Source: Methanobacteriota archaeon
GTDB lineage: Archaea; Halobacteriota; Syntropharchaeia; DAOWMC01
Assembly (NCBI GenBank): GCA_030643285.1
Contig: DAOWMC010000001.1
Coordinates: forward strand, 1 to 21,417
Reading direction: 5' to 3'
Length of the DNA stretch: 21,417 bases
The notes under the pieces were generated by a model. That model was not told where the DNA came from. It did not search any database and saw nothing but the letters and a program-made list of their open reading frames with translations. Made by a program: the position numbers and the translations under genes. This document shows positions 1 to 7,668 of the stretch, in pieces (position 1 is the first letter of the stretch; every line of letters begins with the position of its first letter).

Positions 1-185
1 AATAGGTCTTGTTATATCATTTTGAATATAGCCCGATCGGTATAAAATATTTAATAATTTTGAATTTTGGAATAACTTCAATTTCAGTGAAACTATCAGG
101 GGGGTTTTGTTTAGCTATCAAATGAAGTAAATTAATTAAAAAAAGCCTCTGAAGGTACTGTCTCGCAATTGATTGGTTTTTCAAG

Positions 186-208
186 TAAACCTTTTGAAAA
201 AAGGTTTA
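186..208. repeat. Perfect inverted repeat, 10-bp arms, 3-nt loop
   Basis: The arms TAAACCTTTT and AAAAGGTTTA flank the loop GAA. The same architecture with a related arm sequence recurs at 319-341, so the two could be copies of one element. It may be a hairpin in RNA, for example the end of a transcript entering from the left, or a DNA dyad. Which one cannot be decided from the sequence. Confidence 0.8.
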
Positions 209-310
209 ATCCAAAAACGTACTTTAAAAAAGGTTAAATAAAAAAAATTAAATTTAAAAATAGGTTCAATACAAATATAATTATTTAATAAAGACTTAAT
301 CCAAAAACGT
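206..310. repeat. 15-nt direct repeat pair (206-220 and 296-310)
   Basis: TTAATCCAAAAACGT occurs at 206-220 and again at 296-310, exactly 90 bp apart. Two weaker copies of the preceding AGGTTNAAT word lie between them at 231 and 262, giving a spacing of 29, 31 and 30 bp. This suggests a decayed tandem array with a unit of about 30 bp, although low sequence complexity makes the weak copies uncertain. Confidence 0.6.
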
Positions 311-341
311 TTTTGCATCAAAGCTTTTTTTAAAAGCTTTG
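302..341. repeat. Two adjacent perfect palindromes
   Basis: CAAAAACGTTTTTG at 302-315 is a perfect 14-bp palindrome. Three bases later, 319-341 has arms CAAAGCTTTT and AAAAGCTTTG around TTT. The second palindrome resembles the one at 186-208: both fit AAASCTTTT, three loop bases, then AAAAGSTTT, where S is C or G. They lie 163 to 202 bp upstream of the cfbD start. Confidence 0.75.
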
Positions 342-423
342 TATCGGTGGTTTTTTACATCAGCTACAAAAATTCAACAAGCGAAGTTCTAATGGTAAAT
401 TAACAAGGATTATCTCGAAAAGA

Positions 424-431
424 TTTTAAAT
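424..431 (+). promoter_or_regulatory. Candidate TATA box for cfbD
   Basis: TTTTAAAT lies behind a purine-rich BRE-like stretch (CGAAAAGA), about 75 nt upstream of the cfbD start. An archaeal start site about 25 nt downstream would leave a leader of about 50 nt. The region is so A/T-rich that other positions are possible. Confidence 0.3.
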
Positions 432-503
432 CCTTAAAATAAAATAGGTACGGCAATTCTAAGATCTGAGATCGTAATCGAAAGATCAAGAGGTAAAATT
501 AAC

Positions 504-1586
504 ATGGAAATAATGCACCCAAGACCAAGTCCAATTGCAGCAGCAATGTATACACTCCGGGATCTCGGGGTAGATGCCATCGTCCTTCACGGTCCACCCG
601 GTTGCAACTTTCGTACAGGAAGGATTCTGGAAGACGATAATATCAGAGTCTTTACAACAGCAATGCTCGAATACGACTTTATTTTTGGCGCTAAGAAAAA
701 GCTAATTGATCTTTTAAAAAAGATGGATGAAAAATTTTCTTTCAAGTTGATTGGCGTTGTTGGTACATGCGCAAGTATGATAATCGGCGAGGATATCGAA
801 TCTGCAATAAAATCGGCAAAACTAAAAACAGAGGTTATTGTAGTTGAGACACATGGTGGATTTTCAGACAATACGATCGGTGCGATTCAAACTCTCCAGG
901 CTGCCGCTAAATTAGACTTGATAAGTGAAAAAGAATTTAAAAGACAGGAAAAAATGCTTAAACTGGCCACAGAGATCGAGAAAAGTTCTGGAATGGCAAG
1001 CATGGAGTATATCCCGCCGAGCAGGGGTGATGACAAGGTTAAAGTCGCAAGAGAGATCATAGAATCAATCAAGGAAGGGGACTTTTTAGTTGTGATGAAT
1101 GCTAAAAAGGAACTTGGCTACATCTTTTCAGATATACTTTTAGCCATAAACGAAATCGGAAAAAAGTACAATTCCAATCCGGATACCAAAATAATTAACA
1201 TAGCAAATCTCGATTCCAAAATTGGTCTCCCAAGAATTCAAGGGTATGCCAGAAATATAGTCAGGGATCTTACGGAAAAGAGCGTGAGTATAGACCATCT
1301 TATTGGGGGACTGGATGAATACTCTTTAGCCGGTGAGACTGCTGCCCGATTAATCGAGGATAAATATGGTGATATTGAGAATTCAATAGTTATAGGAAAC
1401 CCTCATGGAGTTCAAATTGAAAAGAAAAAGATTGCGGTAACAAATGGTCCAAGAGAGGTTGTGCCACTGAAAAAGATGGGGTACGATAAAGTAATTTTGG
1501 AGTTGGACGCACATTCCATGGTCGTTGGTGTGGATAGTATTGTTCCTTCAGACTTTGGAGGCGTGTTGAGGGCTTTATCAGATTAA
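504..1586 (+). CDS. cfbD: Ni-sirohydrochlorin a,c-diamide reductive cyclase, catalytic subunit CfbD
   Basis: This is a NifD/BchN-like protein of 360 residues, a normal length for CfbD. In the family, CfbD works with the reductase CfbC in the ATP-dependent six-electron reduction and gamma-lactam ring closure of Ni-sirohydrochlorin diamide, a late cytoplasmic step in making coenzyme F430 of methyl-coenzyme M reductase. The diagnostic N-terminus HPRPSPIAAAMYTLRDLG is present, then HGPPGCNFRTGRILEDDN. The protein has only two cysteines, C34 (GPPGC) and C89 (VVGTC), which fit the ligands of an inter-subunit 4Fe-4S cluster. AGAGGT at 489-494 supports the ATG at 504; an in-frame ATG at 513 is an alternative. 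No cfbC or other cfb gene lies in the window, so the gene stands alone. Presence of F430 synthesis implies an Mcr-type enzyme in the organism, which is an inference. Confidence 0.93.
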   Translation: MEIMHPRPSPIAAAMYTLRDLGVDAIVLHGPPGCNFRTGRILEDDNIRVFTTAMLEYDFIFGAKKKLIDLLKKMDEKFSFKLIGVVGTCASMIIGEDIESAIKSAKLKTEVIVVETHGGFSDNTIGAIQTLQAAAKLDLISEKEFKRQEKMLKLATEIEKSSGMASMEYIPPSRGDDKVKVAREIIESIKEGDFLVVMNAKKELGYIFSDILLAINEIGKKYNSNPDTKIINIANLDSKIGLPRIQGYARNIVRDLTEKSVSIDHLIGGLDEYSLAGETAARLIEDKYGDIENSIVIGNPHGVQIEKKKIAVTNGPREVVPLKKMGYDKVILELDAHSMVVGVDSIVPSDFGGVLRALSD

Positions 1587-1732
1587 TATTGTTTTTGCCA
1601 CCCATATACAAATTTAATGGTTTCATAGGCTTTGATATATGTAGAAATGTTAAAAGATGGCAGAATTGATGAGTGGGGTCTTTAATTAAGGGGGCCTTCT
1701 AATCGGGGTTAAATAGGATATCAATCACAAGA

Positions 1733-1762
1733 TATTTATAGGGCTGTATATAATTAATACAG
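1733..1762 (+). promoter_or_regulatory. cimA promoter candidate with overlapping dyad
   Basis: Two TATA-like words precede cimA: TATTTATA at 1733-1740 and TATATAATT at 1747-1755. The second sits inside a dyad at 1744-1762 with 6-bp arms CTGTAT and ATACAG and a 7-nt spacer. A regulator bound there could block TATA-binding protein. No terminator hairpin for cfbD is obvious, although T-runs follow its stop codon. Confidence 0.45.
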
Positions 1763-1785
1763 GTCAAACTAAACGAGGGATCGCT

Positions 1786-3258
1786 TTGTTGGTAAACTTT
1801 TTTGATACAACACTTAGAGACGGTGAACAGTCACCCGGTGTTTCGCTAACACCCGAACAGAAGCTCTTGATTGCCAAAGAATTGGACTTGCTAGGAGTAG
1901 ATGTTATTGAGGCGGGATCGCCGGCGACATCCGAGGGTGAGCGGGAAGGCATAAAGATCGTTGCTAAGGAGGGATTAAATGCCGAAATATGTGTCTTTGC
2001 ACGTTCCTTGAAGAAGGATGTTGATTTAGCACTGGGTTGCGATGTGGACTCCGTTCATCTTGTAGTTCCATCTTCGGATGTCCACATAGAAAAGAAACTT
2101 AAAAAAGACAGAAAAACAGTCTTAAAAACTGCAGTTGATACGGTTGAATATGCAAAGGATCACGGACTAATCGTTGAGCTGAGTGGAGAAGATGCTTCAA
2201 GGGCTGATTTTAATTTCCTAAAAAAGTTGTACTCAAAGACAATAGAGGCAGGGGCCGACAGATTATGCTTCTGTGACACAGTCGGCGTTTTATTACCTGA
2301 AAGGACAGAAGAGATATTTGGTTCACTATCAAAACTGGGTGTGCCGGTAAGCGTGCACTGTCACAATGATTTTGGTCTGGCTACGGCAAATTCAATTGCT
2401 GCAATTAAAGCAGGGGCTTTGCAGGTCCATGTTACCGTAAACGGGATTGGTGAGCGGGCAGGAAATACCTCTCTTGAAGAGGTAGTCATGGTACTTGAAG
2501 TGCTGTATAATTCTAAGAGTATGAATACGCGGATTGTAAAAGAAAATCTCTTTCATATATCAAAATTGGTAAGCCGGCTGACAAAGATGGAGGTGGCCCC
2601 AAATAAATCAATTGTTGGTGATAACGCCTTTACACATGAATCGGGGATTCATGTTCATGGCATCAATTCGGATTCTTCAGCATATGAACCGATGCCACCT
2701 GAAATCGTAGGACGTGAAAGAAGATTTGTTTTTGGAAAGCACACTGGTGGTGCTTCTGTTGAACTGGCACTAAAGGAACTTGGCCTTAAGGCAGATAAAA
2801 AGCAATTAAATAAGATTGTTGATACGGTAAAAGGCATAGGTGACAAGGGCAAGAGAGTAACCGATGCCGACCTGCAGACAATTGCAGAAAGCGTATTGGA
2901 AATTGAGAGCAACCCGCGAATCAAACTCTCAGATCTCACGGTTGTCTCCGGAAAGATGATAATGCCCACTGCTTCGATAAAACTGGATATTGATGGAAAT
3001 ATGGTGATCGAGGCGGGAACGGGGGTTGGTCCCGTGGATGCAGCGATAAATGCTTTACGGAAAGCCACGCAGGGTGTTACTGAAATACAGCTAGAAGGGT
3101 ACCATGTTGATGCGATTAGAGGTGGTACGGATGCATTGGTCGAAGTTTCGGTGGAACTTAGCAGGGGCGATAAGGTGATCTCGGCCAAAGGTGCAAATGT
3201 TGATATTATCATAGCATCTATTGAGGCATTAATTCAGGGAATAAACAGACTGTATTGA
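1786..3258 (+). CDS. cimA: (R)-citramalate synthase / 2-isopropylmalate synthase family (CimA-like)
   Basis: This is a TIM-barrel alpha-acyl transferase of 490 residues that condenses acetyl-CoA with a 2-oxo acid, pyruvate if it is CimA or 2-oxoisovalerate if LeuA. Catalytic motifs are DTTLRDGEQ at 7-15, HCHNDFG from 191, and NGIGERAGN. A C-terminal LeuA-type allosteric domain (GTGVGPVDAA, GGTDALVEVSV) rules out the shorter homocitrate synthase AksA. Segments such as IEAGSPATSEGEREGIK and CDVDSVHLVVPSSDVH resemble, from memory, methanogen CimA more than LeuA, so I favour CimA; a substrate assay or tree would decide. GAGGGATC at 1775-1782 precedes TTG at 1786 and a second in-frame TTG at 1789; either could be the start. 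The leuB-like gene at 15967-17100 could act later in the same citramalate route to isoleucine. Confidence 0.88.
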   Translation: MLVNFFDTTLRDGEQSPGVSLTPEQKLLIAKELDLLGVDVIEAGSPATSEGEREGIKIVAKEGLNAEICVFARSLKKDVDLALGCDVDSVHLVVPSSDVHIEKKLKKDRKTVLKTAVDTVEYAKDHGLIVELSGEDASRADFNFLKKLYSKTIEAGADRLCFCDTVGVLLPERTEEIFGSLSKLGVPVSVHCHNDFGLATANSIAAIKAGALQVHVTVNGIGERAGNTSLEEVVMVLEVLYNSKSMNTRIVKENLFHISKLVSRLTKMEVAPNKSIVGDNAFTHESGIHVHGINSDSSAYEPMPPEIVGRERRFVFGKHTGGASVELALKELGLKADKKQLNKIVDTVKGIGDKGKRVTDADLQTIAESVLEIESNPRIKLSDLTVVSGKMIMPTASIKLDIDGNMVIEAGTGVGPVDAAINALRKATQGVTEIQLEGYHVDAIRGGTDALVEVSVELSRGDKVISAKGANVDIIIASIEALIQGINRLY

Positions 3259-3423
3259 CTTTGCTCTGTATTAGGCCCCAACTTGTAATTTCATTTAATT
3301 TAATTAGGGCGGTGTTCGTACACTTAACTTTGCCCCAAATCTATTTAAGGTATGATATGAGGTAATATTTAAGTGGATTCAATCCAATACTATTAATTAG
3401 CTTTGATATCAGGTCTAACGTTA

Positions 3424-3436
3424 TTTTATATTTAAT
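3424..3436 (+). promoter_or_regulatory. Candidate TATA box for the cdc48-hsp20 operon
   Basis: TTTTATATTTAAT ends only 20 nt before the cdc48 ATG, and no good Shine-Dalgarno site precedes that ATG. Together this suggests a leaderless or nearly leaderless transcript. Other TATA-like words (TATTTAAG) occur upstream within 3340-3375, so the assignment is tentative. Confidence 0.35.
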
Positions 3437-3455
3437 CATTACGAGATGGATACAG

Positions 3456-5675
3456 ATGGATGATAAAGAGATTACATTGAGGGTGGCAGAAGCGTATCAT
3501 AGAGATGCAGGTAGGGGAATAGCAAGAATAGATATGAGTGCCATGGAACAACTTGGACTGGTTAGTGGTGACATACTCGAAGTAGAGGGTAAAAATAAAG
3601 CCATAGCCATTGTCTGGCCGGGGTATTCCGATGACAGGGGTAAGGGGATTGTAAGGATAGATGGGAGCATAAGAAGTAATGCCAATGTTGGTATAGATGA
3701 CAAGGTAAAAGTGCGAAAAGTCGAGGCAAAAGAGGCCAAAAAAATTACGATTGCACCAACCCAGCCGGTCAGGGTTGTAGGCGGAGATAAATACCTTCTA
3801 AAAGTGTTGGAAGGCAGACCGGTGATTAAGGGACAGGCGATAAGAGTTGAAATGCTTGGTAACCCACTTACATTTGTCATCGTTAACACCCAGCCAGCCG
3901 GTACGGTTATAGTGTCAAAGAACACCCAGATAGTACTAAAAGAAAGGGCACTTGATCAGGGAAAACGTGCAGTTCCTCAGACCTCATATGAGGACATTGG
4001 TGGGCTTAAAAGGGAGCTTGACCTTGTTAGGGAGATGATTGAACTTCCCCTGAGGCACCCCGAACTATTTCAAAAGTTGGGTATAGAGCCACCAAAGGGC
4101 GTTTTACTTCATGGACCTCCAGGGACAGGAAAAACAATGATTGCAAAGGCTGTAGCAAGTGAAACAGATGCTTATTTTATCAGTATAAGTGGTCCTGAAA
4201 TTATGAGTAAATACTACGGCGAAAGCGAAAAGCAACTGAGACAAATTTTTGATGAAGGCGAAGATAATGCACCTTCAATAATATTCATAGATGAGATCGA
4301 TTCCATAGCCCCCAAACGTGGTGAAGTGACCGGTGAGGTTGAGCGAAGGGTTGTTGCACAACTTTTGTCTCTGATGGACGGATTGCAATCAAGGGGGGAT
4401 GTGGTTGTAATTGCTGCCACAAACAGGGAAAATGATATAGATGAAGCCCTCCGAAGGGGCGGGAGATTTGACCGGGAAATTGAAATTGGGATTCCTGATA
4501 GAAATGGAAGGCATCAAATATTACAGGTTCACACAAGAGGGATGCCACTTTCAGACAAGGTCGATTTAAAGGAGATCGGAGATAGGACACATGGGTTTGT
4601 GGGTGCTGATCTAGCATCATTATGTAAAGAAGCAGCCATGCATGCACTTAGAAGAATCCTGCCTGAGGTCGATATCGAACAGGAGATACCCCCCGAGGTA
4701 ATTGATAGGTTGGTTGTCACTAAAGAAGACTTTCACGAAGCCCTAAAGAACATAGAACCTTCTGCCATGAGGGAGGTCTTTATAGAGATTCCCAAAGTTG
4801 AATGGGATGATATCGGTGGCCTAAAAAAGGCAAAACAGGAGTTGATAGAGTCTGTTGAATGGCCACTTGAATATCCTGAGCTTTTTGATACACTTAACAC
4901 CAGACCACCTAGTGGTATTTTATTATTTGGACCCCCCGGTACAGGAAAAACACTTCTGGTGAAAGCGGTGGCAAATGAATCAGATTTGAATTTTATAGGC
5001 ATAAAAGGCCCGGAACTGCTTTCAAAATGGGTGGGAGAATCCGAACGTGCGGTGCGTGAAATATTTAGAAAGGCAAAACAAGCAGCCCCTTGCATAATAT
5101 TTTTTGATGAGATTGATTCAATCGCTCCGACAAGGGGCATGGGTGTGGATTCCCATGCTTCGGAAAAAGTTGTATCTCAGATATTAACTGAACTGGATGG
5201 TCTGGAAGAGCTGAAGGATGTTGTGATCATCGCTGCAACAAATCGGCCCGATATGGTTGATATAGCACTTTTACGGCCTGGAAGGTTTGACAGACTCATA
5301 TATATTCAGCCACCTGACGATGAGGAAAGAAAAGAGATATTTGAAATTCATATGAAGGGTAAACCTATCGAAGATGATGTTGACATTAAAGAATTGGTTA
5401 AAACCACAAGGGGGTTCGCCGGTGCTGATATAGAGGCAATATGCAGAGAAGCTGCGATGATCGCCTTAAGGGAATTTATAGAGGCCCTGGATGACAATAA
5501 TGGCAGTGAAGATAAAGATAATAAAGATTATATAAAATCGGCCTCTAAAAATATAGTGATAAAAAAAGAGCATTTTAAAGAAACGTTTAAACGTGTTAAA
5601 CCGGCATTATCACAAGACGGACTTAAGGATTTCGAAAATGATGTAGAAGATTTTGCCAGATATGCATACGTGTGA
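3456..5675 (+). CDS. cdc48: Cdc48/VAT-type AAA+ unfoldase
   Basis: The protein has 739 residues, the usual length for archaeal Cdc48 (VAT, p97 homologue). It is expected to form a cytoplasmic hexamer that unfolds proteins using ATP and can feed the 20S proteasome. The order is an N-terminal double-psi barrel and clam domain (about 1-185), then D1 with Walker A GPPGTGKT at 220-227 and Walker [15 protein letters not shown], then D2 with Walker A at 492-499 and Walker [15 protein letters not shown]. Arginine-finger regions ([13 protein letters not shown] and [13 protein letters not shown]) are present in both. An acidic, Asn/Asp-rich insert ([13 protein letters not shown]) lies near the C-terminus. 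The last three residues, AYV, fit a hydrophobic-Tyr-X tail of the type that docks onto 20S proteasomes. hsp20 starts 9 nt after the stop codon and should be co-transcribed. Confidence 0.96.
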   Translation: MDDKEITLRVAEAYHRDAGRGIARIDMSAMEQLGLVSGDILEVEGKNKAIAIVWPGYSDDRGKGIVRIDGSIRSNANVGIDDKVKVRKVEAKEAKKITIAPTQPVRVVGGDKYLLKVLEGRPVIKGQAIRVEMLGNPLTFVIVNTQPAGTVIVSKNTQIVLKERALDQGKRAVPQTSYEDIGGLKRELDLVREMIELPLRHPELFQKLGIEPPKGVLLHGPPGTGKTMIAKAVASETDAYFISISGPEIMSKYYGESEKQLRQIFDEGEDNAPSIIFIDEIDSIAPKRGEVTGEVERRVVAQLLSLMDGLQSRGDVVVIAATNRENDIDEALRRGGRFDREIEIGIPDRNGRHQILQVHTRGMPLSDKVDLKEIGDRTHGFVGADLASLCKEAAMHALRRILPEVDIEQEIPPEVIDRLVVTKEDFHEALKNIEPSAMREVFIEIPKVEWDDIGGLKKAKQELIESVEWPLEYPELFDTLNTRPPSGILLFGPPGTGKTLLVKAVANESDLNFIGIKGPELLSKWVGESERAVREIFRKAKQAAPCIIFFDEIDSIAPTRGMGVDSHASEKVVSQILTELDGLEELKDVVIIAATNRPDMVDIALLRPGRFDRLIYIQPPDDEERKEIFEIHMKGKPIEDDVDIKELVKTTRGFAGADIEAICREAAMIALREFIEALDDNNGSEDKDNKDYIKSASKNIVIKKEHFKETFKRVKPALSQDGLKDFENDVEDFARYAYV

Positions 5676-5684
5676 GGTATTAAT

Positions 5685-6158
5685 GTGAAAAAGAAAAAAT
5701 CAGATTCATTTGATGATATTTCGAAAGATATTGATAGATTACTGGAAAAGATACTTGGATCGATGAGCGTAGAAAGTATAGAGGATCGGCCAAAGCAATT
5801 TATGTATGGGTTCACGATGGTTAAAAAACCAGGTGAGGCACCCGAAATAAGAGAATTCGGAGACGTTTCTCTTGAAGGCAAAAGTATGAATGGTAATCGA
5901 AAGCCATTAGTTGATCTTTTTGACATGGAAGACGAGATTAAGGTGGTTGCTGAGATGCCCGGTGTTGAAAAGGACGATATAAAGGCAGAGATAAGTGATG
6001 ATGATCTGCTGGATATACGGGCCTATTCGGGTGGTAGAAGATACAGTGAGCATGTGGTGCTACCTGGGGTGGTGCAACCGGAGATCTCGGAAATAAACTA
6101 TAAAAACGGTGTTTTGGAAATAAAAATAAAGAAAAAAGTAATAAAGAAAAGAGGCTGA
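5685..6158 (+). CDS. hsp20: Hsp20/alpha-crystallin small heat shock protein
   Basis: This is an ATP-independent holdase of 157 residues. An N-terminal region of about 65 residues (DDISKDIDRLLEKILG, then MYGFTMVKKPGEAPEIREFG) precedes an alpha-crystallin domain running from DLFDMEDEIKVVAEMPGV to the conserved NGVLEIKIKK strand. The lysine-rich tail lacks a clear I-x-I oligomerisation motif. The start is GTG at 5685, with TGAGGT at 5673-5678 overlapping the cdc48 stop. The overlapping ATG at 5683 is followed directly by TGA and cannot be the start. The tight link with cdc48 makes a stress-response operon likely, coupling aggregate holding with unfolding and degradation; this is inference. Confidence 0.92.
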   Translation: MKKKKSDSFDDISKDIDRLLEKILGSMSVESIEDRPKQFMYGFTMVKKPGEAPEIREFGDVSLEGKSMNGNRKPLVDLFDMEDEIKVVAEMPGVEKDDIKAEISDDDLLDIRAYSGGRRYSEHVVLPGVVQPEISEINYKNGVLEIKIKKKVIKKRG

Positions 6159-6178
6159 TGTAGCTTTTTGCCTTCCCC

Positions 6179-6694
6179 TTAACTTTCCAATATCTTTTTA
6201 TATTTTTGAGCGAGGTCAGAGTAACTGCTTGCACTCATACGGATCATAGCTATTTGTTTGGCACCAACATCCTTTACTTTTTTTGCGGGGTTTCCAACGA
6301 CGAGTGTTTTATCCTCAACAACCATTTTTTCCGTTACAACTGCCCCTGCCCCAACTATACAATTGTCGCCTATCTTCGCATTGTCTAAGATGGTGCTATG
6401 CATGCCTATTATCACATTATTTCCAATTGTTGCACTATGAATCACGGCATTATGTCCAACAGTTACATTATCGCCAATTGAACATGGTGACATTCCGCAG
6501 TGTACTGAGCAGTTGTCCTGAATGCTGGTATTTTTACCAATTTTAATGGGGCTAAAATCCCCACGAATTGACGCAAAATCAAAGACCGAGCTTTTTGCCC
6601 CAACTTCCACATCACCGGAAATAAAAGACCTCGGGCTAACATAGGCTTTGGGATCAATCTTTGGATACTTTTTTTTGAATTCGAGTAGCGGCAT
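6179..6694 (-). CDS. Gamma-class carbonic anhydrase family protein (left-handed beta-helix)
   Basis: The protein of 171 residues is built of hexapeptide repeats (IGDNV, IGNNVIIG, IGDNCIVGAGAVV). The zinc ligands of the gamma class can be placed at H65, H81 and H86, with R44, D46, Q59 and D60 also matching conserved positions. It could hydrate CO2, but the short form lacks the acidic loop of the Methanosarcina Cam enzyme and is closer to CamH/YrdA proteins, whose activity varies. The ORF can be opened from GTG at 6715, but a perfect GGAGG at 6701-6705 lies 6 nt before the ATG at 6694, so that start is chosen. It converges on hsp20 with a gap of 20 nt. Confidence 0.88.
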   Translation of the reverse strand: MPLLEFKKKYPKIDPKAYVSPRSFISGDVEVGAKSSVFDFASIRGDFSPIKIGKNTSIQDNCSVHCGMSPCSIGDNVTVGHNAVIHSATIGNNVIIGMHSTILDNAKIGDNCIVGAGAVVTEKMVVEDKTLVVGNPAKKVKDVGAKQIAMIRMSASSYSDLAQKYKKILES

Positions 6695-7004
6695 ATTAAT
6701 CCTCCTTTTTACCACTTCCCCATTTATTGATATTAAGACTATTGATAATTGGACTATGTGATAAAATTAAAGTTAATCTAAAAAAGTTGAAGTAATGAAG
6801 GATGATATGGTTTAGCAGGATACCACCGGTGATAATGGATATTATGAAACAAAGTACCTGCAGGTTCAAAGGTAAATTTAAAGCATCAAAGGTTTGTAGG
6901 TTCATTCACAAAGGATTGATAACTGATAATTAAAGATAATTTGTATGGAAGATTATGAAAAGTTTAATAATCTTTTTATCCTTTTGTTACTGATAGTGAC
7001 ATAC
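6695..7004. other. Intergenic region between gamma-CA gene and tRNA-Gln
   Basis: No credible gene is seen. It holds the gamma-CA ribosome binding site, a possible minus-strand TATA word around 6764-6776, a near-perfect 14-bp dyad centred on CACCGGTG (6824-6831), and the tRNA promoter at its right end (TTTAATAAT at 6963-6971, BRE-like GAAAA just before it, about 40 nt ahead of the tRNA). Confidence 0.6.
6701..6705 (-). promoter_or_regulatory. Ribosome binding site that sets the gamma-CA start
   Basis: On the minus strand the sequence reads GGAGG, then ATTAAT, then ATG. This is a canonical Shine-Dalgarno site with a 6-nt spacer and argues against the longer GTG start at 6715. Confidence 0.85.
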
Positions 7005-7076
7005 AGTCCCGTAGGGTAGAGGTCAATCCTAGTGGGCTTTGGACCCGCTGACGGCGGTTCGAATCCGCCCGGGACT
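7005..7076 (+). tRNA. tRNA-Gln (anticodon TTG)
   Basis: The full cloverleaf can be drawn. Acceptor arms AGTCCCG (7005-7011) and CGGGACT (7070-7076) pair over 7 bp. The anticodon stem is 7032-7036 with 7044-7048, with loop CTTTGGA and anticodon TTG at 7039-7041, which reads CAA/CAG. The T arm is GGCGG, TTCGAAT, CCGCC (7053-7069). No CCA is encoded and no intron is visible. In archaea this tRNA is usually charged through Glu-tRNA-Gln and GatDE amidation; no such genes are in the window. Confidence 0.96.
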
Positions 7077-7201
7077 ATATTTAAATGCTAACTGCCTTTA
7101 AGGGTGGAAATGTATTTAATATTATAAGTTCTATATATAATAAGAAATTGGGAACTGATAAAACTGAAATGTCAAAAGCGGTTCTTTTAGAGTGAGTAGA
7201 T

Positions 7202-7657
7202 ATGATCTATAAGGTTTTTGAAGTCGTATTATTGGCTATGAGCCCTATTGCACACAGTGGGGCGATTCCGTTGGGGCTGGCAATCAAGCTTAATCCGACC
7301 GTTGTTTTAGCATCTTCGATAGTCGGAAATCTCGTTTCGGTGTCTGCATTGCTTTTGGGTTTGGAAAAACTGGATCGTTATCTGAAGGGGACACGTTTCT
7401 ATGAAGTGACGATTGAAAAAATAAGGAGGTCATGCAGCAGATCTATAGACCGCTATGGGGCGTTGGGATTGGTTCTTTTTGTAGTAACCCCCGGAGTTGG
7501 TTCTTGGACTGGTTGTATAGCTGCCTCCATAACCGGCATGAATAAAAAAATCGCACTAATGGTAATTGCACTTGGTGTTTTAATATCAGAAATACTCATA
7601 TTGGGTATAAGTTTAGGATTTATCTCCCTGTGGAATAACTTCTTTATAGGGTTGTAA
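7202..7657 (+). CDS. COG2426-type small multidrug export/membrane protein
   Basis: This very hydrophobic protein of 151 residues has about four membrane segments. It matches the pattern of the small multi-drug export family (COG2426, Sm_multidrug_ex): an N-terminal MSPIAHSGAIPLGLAIKLNP, a basic loop (LDRYLKGTRFYE, then KIRRSCSRSIDRYG) and a glycine-rich TPGVGSWTGCIAASITGM. The family name comes from sparse evidence, so the transported substrate is unknown. A TATA-like run (TATATATAA, 7132-7140) lies 62-70 nt upstream. It converges on the geranylgeranyl reductase gene with an 11-nt gap. Confidence 0.8.
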   Translation: MIYKVFEVVLLAMSPIAHSGAIPLGLAIKLNPTVVLASSIVGNLVSVSALLLGLEKLDRYLKGTRFYEVTIEKIRRSCSRSIDRYGALGLVLFVVTPGVGSWTGCIAASITGMNKKIALMVIALGVLISEILILGISLGFISLWNNFFIGL

Positions 7658-7668
7658 TGGTACTATTT

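Larger units (their letters stand above)
1..503. other. AT-rich gene-free region upstream of cfbD
   Basis: No convincing coding frame, tRNA or recognised riboswitch is visible here. The stretch is strongly A/T-rich and holds inverted repeats at 186-208, 302-315 and 319-341, a 15-nt direct repeat (206-220 and 296-310), and a loose 30-bp periodicity of AGGTT-like words at 202, 231, 262 and 292. A TATA-like word (TATAAAATAT) lies at 41-50 and another A/T block at 424-431 nearer the gene. The last 15 bases carry the Shine-Dalgarno site of cfbD. Confidence 0.7.

Noticed and set aside
186..341. Riboswitch upstream of cfbD
   Set aside because: Only simple hairpins are visible; nothing matches the conserved cores of cobalamin, nickel-cobalt or other riboswitches that I know.
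2655..3212. 185-codon antisense frame inside cimA
   Set aside because: It is Ser/Pro/Thr-rich and lies wholly opposite the conserved LeuA-type domain; typical mirror frame of a real gene.
6696..6905. 69-codon minus-strand frame ending just before the gamma-CA start
   Set aside because: Composition (Leu, Ile, Asn, Phe) is what A/T-rich spacer gives, there is no ribosome site at its ATG, and its end only reads through the GGAGG site of the real gene.
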